Both the position numbers and the translations under genes were made by a program. DNA of 64,000 nucleotides from Taxawa tesnikishii (nom. ined.). Its lineage: Eukaryota; Ascomycota; Dothideomycetes; Dothideales. Location: positions 1-64,000 of the forward strand of contig JAPDRO010000028.1 of assembly GCA_030247885.1 (NCBI GenBank), read 5' to 3'. The notes under the pieces were generated by a model. The model did no database searches. It had not been told where the DNA came from and saw nothing but the letters and a program-made list of their open reading frames with translations. Below are positions 57,287-64,000 of this stretch, piece by piece. The first letter of the stretch is position 1. The number at the start of each line of letters is the position of its first letter.

Positions 57287-58747
57287 TCAATAGCCGTTGC
57301 ACCATTCATCAGTGTTGCGCAAACCGCTTGCTCCAGTCTTGTCTCCATGATCAAGATAGCCGCAGATACGTCCGCATGGATCACGGCTGCGCCTCAATGC
57401 CATCAAACTGCGCGCTTTTTCATCTGTCCAGAACCTGGTCTGCCGCACTTGGAAATCGGAATCTCCAAGATAAGCGCCCTCACAATGGGGTGCAATCTTT
57501 GTCATAATGTCACGCACCCACTTCTGGCATCGGTCGTCATCTTTTTCGTCCTCCCAGATCGTGTATATCGCAAAATAGTGGTCCGATTGCATGCTCAGAG
57601 CCATATCGGGAAGCTCACGTCTGCTGCAGGGGGCCATCGCGTACCATAAGGCGAAAGTCTTGGGCGAAGGCATGTTTGTGAATCCGGGTGCCAGCACGGC
57701 AGCCACATCCAGATCATTCTTAACGTACCCGTTTTCGGCGCAGTAGCGATGGCCTTGAGGATTTGCGTTTGCTTGGTCGCGGTATTCTTTGGCAAGGCTC
57801 GTTTGCTTGTTCACATCCTCGGTTATGAAGCCCTCCGGTCTAGTGTCATTCGCATTTTTGAGCGCAGCCAAGCATTCTTCTTCGGAATCTTTGAAGGTGA
57901 CGAAGAGAGGAATGATGCACAACTCGTCGATACCGGGAGGAGTGGTAGCCACCGCCACAATTTCGGTTGCAGAATCGTAGGTCGGCGTGATATTGATAAC
58001 CCAATTCATCACTTCCTTATACTTCGAAATGGGATAGATAAAGGCTGAAGAAAGCATGTGTGGAATCTGCGGGCGGACCTTTAGATGGAAACGAGTGACC
58101 ACCGCTGGAAAGCCCGGTCCAGCGCCTTTCGCCGCCCAAAGGAGGTCGCTGTTATGCTCAGAGTCGACATGAAGATATTCACCATCCGCAGTCACCACGT
58201 CGAGGGCTACGATCTGCTCGCACGCCCAGCCCCAGTTCTGGAATGCGCTTTAATTAGTAGAGGAACTCGCTTGCAGACCTGATCTCGTACGTACCCTGCA
58301 GTTCCAACCCATACCACCCTGAAGGAGGAAGCCGCCAAGTCCCACATCCGGGCAATGGCCACCACAGAACATCAAACCTCTCGCCGAGAGAAAGCTGTTC
58401 AGCATGTTGCCAGTTGTACTGGGAGACACGGTGGCAATCATGGTGTTCTCGTCAATACTGATGTGCGTCATCTTGCCGAGATCGATTAAGATAGCATTGT
58501 CGCGTACACTCCAGGCAGCCCAAGAATGACCTCCAGATCTGATCGAAACCCTGCATCCAAGCCGGTTGGCTAGTCTGACGGCGTGCAGAACGTGGTCCTC
58601 TATCTCGGCCTCGACGACAGCGATGGGATATCGCTTCGGTCTCCTGTGGTTGAAAACACGTCCGACGCGGGCTTGTTCGTATACATCGGGATCCGTTGAT
58701 TCGCGCCACACGATTGGGAGGGAGGGGTCGATCTCAGCAGCAAGCAT
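57287..58747 (-). CDS. Berberine-bridge-enzyme-like FAD-linked oxidase
   Basis: ATG at 58,747 (MLAAEIDPSLPIVW). Exon 1 is 58,747-58,295, with a 57-bp intron (58,238-58,294) and exon 2 to 57,287, giving 467 aa with no frame problems. The PCMH-type FAD domain has the flavin-binding His (IRSGGHSWAAW) and a Cys in CPDVGLGGFLLQGG, so both residues for two-point covalent FAD attachment are present. The BBE-type C-terminus (GDSDFQVRQTRFW ... DPCGRICGYLDHGD) is complete. Members oxidise alcohols, amines or sugars, or close rings, while reducing O2. No clear signal peptide is seen in this start. It is divergently transcribed from the MFS transporter. Confidence 0.92.
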
Positions 58748-59216
58748 TATGACGGGAAGAAACAGAGCAGTTGATTGGGCGTAAAGACAGTTCAAGGACC
58801 TGCTAACACCGGGAGGTGAACTGGTCAGTGTTGAGCATGACTATAAAGCCATTGTTAAGCTCTTTGCGTCCCCCGAATGCACATCTTAACCAACTATTCC
58901 CGCTTGGCCGGAATAGTCGGGCCCAAAGCCAAGCAGTCCAGGCCGGGAAGTTCGTAGTTCGTAGTTCGTTCACCCTCGACCACCCCCACAAACCGAGAAA
59001 CCGAACTCCATGGGGTCTCCACACGCCAGGGAAAATTCAATCGGTACGCGCAGTGCACAGTGCATCTAGAGGGACCTGCCATCGTAGTCCGGCCAGTGCG
59101 TGAGTGATTGCAACTGGCGAGGGGAGCTCAAATACCTACTGTCAGCCACGAACCGTGCAGTATCTTGTACCTCACCCAGCGTGTCCATCTGCAGCCTCTG
59201 CTCTAACGACTACACC
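58748..59216. promoter_or_regulatory. Shared divergent promoter of the oxidase and the MFS transporter
   Basis: These 469 bp lie between two divergent start codons. They contain an 8-bp inverted repeat, ACTATTCC ... GGAATAGT (58,892-58,916, 9-bp spacer), and a threefold AGTTCGT direct repeat (58,949-58,969). CGG-type triplets suited to Zn2Cys6 regulators occur near 58,907-58,919. Function is inferred from position only. Confidence 0.5.
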
Positions 59217-61128
59217 ATGGCTCCTCATCTGACCAAAGACAGAAGTCCGGAAGAGGTGAACCAGACTACCACCTTGGGACATCTGCGTCTACGAAATGTA
59301 GAGACCAACGAGATAATTCTGATCCCTACCCCTTCGAAGGACCCAAACGATCCATTGAACTGGTGAGTGCACTCTGGACTCCACCAAGCTGGGAGAATAC
59401 TGACACGTCCCATAGGTCCAAAGGCTATCGAGTTTACCTCGCCGTGGTCACTTGCCTGGCCATGTTCATGTGCAACTTTCTAGCCGCTGGACCCAGCGTT
59501 GCTATAGTCGCTATCACCATAGATTTCACAGGGACCGCCCCTACCAGCCCGGCATTTGGCGCCGCCATTGCAAAAATCGCCTATCTCTTCACCAGCACTG
59601 CCCTGCTTCAGGGAACCAGCAATCTTCTCTATATGCCGCTAATTCTCAAGTATGGCCGCAGACCGGTCTACCTCTTCTCGTTCGTGGGCTATCTCGCAGT
59701 GACCCTTTGGGCTGGCTTCGCAACCAGCTATAACAGTGAGCTGGCGGCTCGTATCCTGATTGGTTTCTTCTCTGGGTCTGGGGAATGCATTGCTCCCATG
59801 ACCATCAATGATCTGTTTTTCCTCCACGAGCGTGGCTTTTACATGTCGTAAGTCCATCGTGAGCTTCCCAAGAAATCACAGCTGATTTTTTCCCACAGCT
59901 TGTACACCGCCGCTCTATCGGCTGGTGTTGCCGGAGGCACAATCATCAGTGGTCTCATCACTATCCAGCACAGCTGGCGGTACATCTACTACGTTGCTGC
60001 AGCTATCATTGGTGCTCTGATCATCCTGGTCTTGTTTACTTTTCCCGAAACTGCATTCAACCGCAGCCCTGTCGATATACCAGGCTCGAATGAGGCGCCG
60101 TCAGAGCTTTATACAGGAAGAGAAGCACTTGGGGAGAGCACCAGCCTGGAGAAAGGCCTCTCTTCTCACCACGTCGAGAACAACAACATCACACACAAGG
60201 TGGGTAGTGTTACCAACCACGGAGCCACCTCGACCCCTCGGAAAGCGTCTTTCGTGCAGAACCTTTCTATCTTCCACGGCAAGTTCGTCGCAGAGACATT
60301 CTGGAAAATGTTCTACCGGCCAGTTGTGCTGCTATGCCTTCCTCCAATCCTCTGGGCAACGCTAGTTATGTCCGTGGCCATTGGCTTTGTGGTCGCCATT
60401 TCATCCAACTTCGCCAGCGCGTTCGGAGCGACTTACGGATTCGCTGCTTGGCAGTCTGGTCTTTGCTTCATCTCGGCCCTCATTGGTACACTGCTCGGTA
60501 TTTACTTTGGCGGCAAATTGTCCGATCAGATCGCCGACTTCTTGACCAGGCGCAATGGCGGTATCAGAGAGCCAGAGATGCGTCTTCCAGCTATGATGAT
60601 TGGCCTCATTGCCTCGCCGCTTGGGTTGATACTCTATGGCGTCGGCATCAACAATCATGCGCCGTGGATAATGCCCACTCTCGGTCTTGGTTTCTGTCAG
60701 TACTCTCCTTCACCTCGACCAGCATGGGCTCGCTGCTAACGCTGAACTCAGACAACTTTGCCGTTGCTCAAGCCACCAATGTTTCCCTTGTTTATGTTGT
60801 CGACTCTTACCGTCCCATCGCCGGGGAGACCATTGTCACACAACTCGCCTTCAAAGGTAAGTGCCATCGGAATGCACCTGGATGAAGATTGGAACTCTGA
60901 CACGATGGCAGCGTGCTTCGGTTTTTGCTTTCCTTCTACACAAATCCGTGGATCGCTCAGGCTGGTTACTCGGGGTCGTTCGGCGCCATGGCTGGAATCA
61001 GTGGGGCTGTCTTGATTATGTGGGTTCCATTCTACATCTGGGGCAAGAAGATTCGTCAAGCGACTATGAAGTGGTACGTCTTGACAAACGTGATTGGCTG
61101 GAGCGAAGACAGAGAAGTAGGCGAGTAG
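59217..61128 (+). CDS. MFS transporter, polyamine/multidrug (DHA1-like) type (one frame break)
   Basis: ATG at 59,217. Five exons: 59,217-59,362, 59,416-59,847, 59,899-60,695, 60,752-60,856 and 60,912-61,128, with introns of 51-56 bp. The N-terminus carries the DPNDPLNWSKGYR motif typical of fungal drug:H+ antiporters. Hydrophobic segments fit about 12 membrane spans with a long central loop (SPVDIPGSNEAPS to SIFHGKF). LKYGRRPVYL corresponds to motif A, ARILIGFFSG follows, and FYTNPWIAQAGY lies near the last spans. One base missing at the TTTTT run 60,922-60,926 would restore ACFGFLLSFYTNPW and a 565-aa protein. It probably exports or imports the cluster's compound at the plasma membrane. Confidence 0.9.
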
Positions 61129-61693
61129 AAAGATATCAACCGGTCGAGCGCGGGCTTGTAGCGCGAAGTCTTTGGAAGGCGGCCGGGAATCAGAGGGTGC
61201 AATCGTCCCTTGGAAAACTCTCCCCACGTTATTGGTCGCGACCTAGCTTAGGTGTATCGAATATGTTTGGAACGTGGCATCCGCGGATCACGACCCTGTA
61301 GACGACATCCAGTTGCGTCCTGCAGCAGTGCAGCGAGCAGAGGCTGCGACGATAGGTAACCCGCTTTGGTAGAGGAACGACGCCGCTAGGCCGGACCAGA
61401 GATTCTTGTATTCTCGCGTTCTCGTATTCGAAAGGTTCGGGTGTCGATCTCGGCTTTGCAACGTCTGTTTGCGTAAGCGCTCGAATGTTGCAGTGCGGGG
61501 TACTGTCCGATCTCCCCACATACCGACCGCATCCGAGACTCCTCAAGAAGTTCAAGCATGTTATGACTGTCCGAGCCGATTCAGACTACTCGGGCTAGAG
61601 CTTGTTCGGAATCGTAAGCTCGGGAATGCGTCCAAGCCAGCACAAGTTTATAGCATCTTCCACATCCTTGCCAACACCGGTGGCATTAACAGC
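61129..61693. other. Intergenic region
   Basis: This region lies between the transporter stop and the first short-chain dehydrogenase. It is open on the plus strand from 61,406 in the dehydrogenase frame, but that part is Arg/Cys-rich and unlike the family, so I regard it as 5' untranslated or intergenic. Confidence 0.5.
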
Positions 61694-62514
61694 ATGGAAT
61701 ACCTCGCCAGCAGCACCCTCGTCGCGAGCCGCGATGTTGCAGATCAGAAGAATCATCCCAAAATGTTCGCAGGAAAGGTTGCAGTCATCAGCGGCTCCAG
61801 CTCGGGCATCGGCAAAGCTATTGCCGTGGAACTGTCATCTCGCGGCGCTTCAGTGACCATCAACTACCCCTTTTCAGATCTCGAAGCCGAAGCTCAGGCG
61901 GTAGTGGGCAGTCTTTCCAGCCCAGCAATCGCCGTGTGCGCCGACCTGGGCAGTCTAGATGGCCCTCGCCATCTGGTGCAAGCAGCCGTGGCAGCGTTCG
62001 GACGCGTCGATTTCGTCATCAACAACGCCGCTCTAGCGGTCAACAAGAAGTTCGAGGAACAGACCATGGCGGACTGGGATCTACTGGTGAACTTGAACGC
62101 GCGCGGCACGTTTCTGCTCACGCAGGCCTCCCTGCCGCATCTGACCAAGCCCGGAGGCCGGATCATCAGCATCTGCAGCGCGTCTTCGCGGGCCGCGCCG
62201 CCCATGCAAACCATCTACGCCGGTACGAAAGGCATGGTGGACAGTTTCACCCGGGTTTGGGCGAAAGAACTGCCGCCACGGTATGGCTGCACTGTCAATG
62301 CCGTGAGTCCGGGCCCTACGCGCACAGAGGGGTTTGCCGCCGCGGGGAGGAGGTCATGAAGATCTTGCAGCCGACTATTGATGCGACCCCGGTGGCGCCA
62401 AGGATGGCAGAATCGTCGGAGATTGCCTATGCGGTGGCTTTCTTGTGCGAAGAACGGGCGAGGTGGATCAATGGATTGCATATGCATGCTAACGGTGGAT
62501 TGCTCGTGGATTGA
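61694..62514 (+). CDS. Short-chain dehydrogenase/reductase 1 (one frame break)
   Basis: Possible starts are ATG 61,694 (MEYLASST, 273 aa) and ATG 61,763 (MFAGKVAVISG, 250 aa), and the shorter one fits the classical SDR length. The cofactor motif is GSSSGIGKA, followed by the NNAA motif (VINNAALAVNKKF), a catalytic Ser (ISICSASS) and YAGTK (Tyr-x3-Lys). VSPGPTRTEGF and the terminal HMHANGGLLVD complete the fold. The frame changes at the GGGG run 62,344-62,347, and one more G joins AAGEEVMKILQPTID. It has no introns. It probably reduces or oxidises a cluster intermediate with NADP(H) or NAD(H). Confidence 0.9.
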
Positions 62515-62807
62515 ATGACCCTCCAGACATAGATGATACGAGCGCTTTGTGACAGCGTTCCCAATCGATGAGTTCTCTTACATGAGTGCTGATACTGACC
62601 GGGGAGCTTTTCCTTTTTCTCTTTCTTTGATTGCCGTTAGGAAGTGAGAGCTGGTGGATGCGTTTATCCGTCAGACTTGCTGGTCCGTGGAACTCGTTTG
62701 AATCGTGTATACGGGTAATCGGATATCTAGATATTCGCACTCAGACTGCAGCTGTTACACGCCTCGAAAGTGTGGTCCTCTGCTCGACATCCTAGGCGTG
62801 TGCAGCT

Positions 62808-63739
62808 CATAAACTAAACCCAGCATCGATCACGGCATTTTGCCCCGTCATAGACTTGCTTAGAGCGTATGTCAGGACCTGCGCAGCAACGTCCTAGTAA
62901 TTCATCAATTTGCCGGCTAACTCAGCTCGAAAAGTGCAAATGTGACTTACCTCGACAGTAGCAAATGTTTTTAGTCGGTTCTGCTCTTTGACAGCATCAA
63001 GCCGTTCTTGGGGAACGATAGACCCCAGTCCTGCGCCTCAGGTCAGTCGAGAGCTCAAAGTTCAATGATATTACGACCATCCTACTGTGAGGAGCACGCC
63101 AGGCGAAACAGAGTTGACACGAATCCTAGGCGCAGCAATAACAGCGAGAGATTTCGTCAAGTGGATCAAAGCAGCTTTCGTGACTGCATATGGCTACTTC
63201 CATGTCAGCGCAGTTCCTCATCTTTCCACGACGCAGAAACAGTGATGTACCAGAGAGCTCCCGCTCGGCTTGACGCCAGCCACACTCGCCGTTGAGATGA
63301 AAGCACCCTCTGACTGATCAAGATATGGGCGCGCAGCATGAAAAAGCCACAGATGACTCTTGACGTTGACGTTGAAACACCGATCCCAGTCACCCTCGTC
63401 GACGCCGTCGTCCAGGTCCATGAAAGTGCGCATCTTCGTCCATCCGGCATTGGATATGACAACGTCAAGGCGACCCATCGAGTCAACGGTTTCCTTGACC
63501 AGCCGTCGAATCTCGTCCCTTTGGCTCATGTCAGCCTTGATGGCCGCAAAGTGCTTAACCTTGTCATCTCCAGCGCCTTCTCGCGCTTCCAGGTCCTGAA
63601 TCAATGCTTTGGCGCGTGTCTCATTCGAGCTGTAGTTTATGACTACGCGCATGCGGGCTTCGTGAGCAAGCGTGCGCGCGATGGCGGCTCCGAGGCCTGC
63701 AGAGCCGGCAGTAACCAGAGCGACTTTAGTAGCCATCAT
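62808..63739 (-). CDS. Short-chain dehydrogenase/reductase 2, four exons (two frame breaks)
   Basis: ATG at 63,739 (MMATKVALVTAGSAGLG). Exons: 63,739-63,251, 63,193-63,086, 63,030-62,951 and 62,893-62,808, with introns of 55-57 bp. Motifs are GSAGLGAAIA (cofactor), SNAG, ISTASVAG (Ser) and PYAVTK (Tyr-x3-Lys, formed across the first intron), then VNSVSPGVLLT and the terminal NAVIDAGFSL. Exon 3 is 80 bp although both flanking introns are phase 0, which by itself points to one missing base (GGGG run 63,010-63,013). A second missing base at 62,817-62,819 would restore the normal C-terminus. With both, the protein is 254 aa. It is convergent with SDR 1. Confidence 0.87.
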
Positions 63740-64000
63740 GTCAGTTGAGCAGCTGCGCTTGGCCCAGAGTTGGATGCAAGCAGCCGTTATATGTTGATAA
63801 CCGAGCCACATGCATGTGGGGAGAAAGCCGGATGTTGGCGTGGGGCAGGGGAGGAGAGGAAAACCGAACATGAACCGACGCAAAAGCCGGCGTTGGTATC
63901 ACCGACTCAATGGAACACACAAGCCAATCTAGCATGTACAACGGAGAGACATGACCGACATACTGCTTGGACTGACCATCATCGCCGCTGCCAGACAGCT

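Noticed and set aside
50215-63030. Programmed ribosomal frameshifting in the cluster genes
   Set aside because: There are too many unrelated genes, all with losses at plain homopolymers and no slippery-site plus structure pattern. Sequencing error is simpler.
46355-64000. Classical polyketide or peptide synthetase cluster
   Set aside because: No ketosynthase, adenylation or terpene cyclase motifs were seen on either strand inside the window.
1-64000. rRNA or tRNA genes
   Set aside because: I saw no ribosomal RNA sequence and no convincing tRNA cloverleaf. A covariance-model scan was not possible here.

Overview
This window is one chromosome end of a filamentous ascomycete. It opens with about 12 copies of the fungal telomere repeat (C-strand CCCTAA). 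Three signs point to an ascomycete: spliceosomal introns of only 49-65 bp, long AT-rich blocks typical of repeat-induced point mutation (RIP), and many Fot1/pogo-type transposons of about 1.85 kb. A Dothideomycete is my best guess, but this is inference.

Layout. Positions 1-1,400 hold the telomere, a CACT tract, an almost G-free AT-rich tract and a 24-bp minisatellite. A telomere-linked RecQ-like helicase gene (1,427-5,859, minus) reads toward the chromosome end. Between 6.3 and 46.3 kb, three RIP-mutated transposon blocks alternate with two islands of normal base composition. Block 1 (6.3-11.4 kb) has two Fot1-like copies head to head and a MITE. Block 2 (20.1-24.3 kb) has two more copies and a truncated pogo relative. 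Block 3 (28.7-46.3 kb) is a deep nest: one Fot1-like copy contains a second pogo family, a MITE, a Fot1 copy carrying another inside its terminal repeat, and a third pogo family that itself contains a fossil Copia element. A fourth pogo family closes the block. The islands carry a 149-aa protein, a glycine-rich membrane-like protein, an Hsp70-like relic, an F-box/LRR-like gene and a decayed ABCC transporter.

From 46.3 kb to the end lies a dense, unmutated gene array: a C2H2 plus Zn2Cys6 regulator, a cupin, an acetoacetate-decarboxylase-like protein, an FAD monooxygenase, a beta-helix-like relic, a stand-alone histidinol-dehydrogenase-like enzyme, a berberine-bridge-type oxidase divergent from an MFS transporter, and two short-chain dehydrogenases. 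This looks like a subtelomeric metabolic (catabolic or biosynthetic) cluster. I see no polyketide synthase, peptide synthetase or terpene synthase, and the array may continue past 64 kb. This cluster is my main candidate for an undescribed system.

One caution affects the whole annotation. At least 16 reading-frame breaks in otherwise well-conserved host genes can each be explained by one missing base in or beside a short homopolymer run, and in every gene where I could check the arithmetic the spliced length then becomes a multiple of three. That pattern suggests consensus errors in a long-read assembly more than true gene death.
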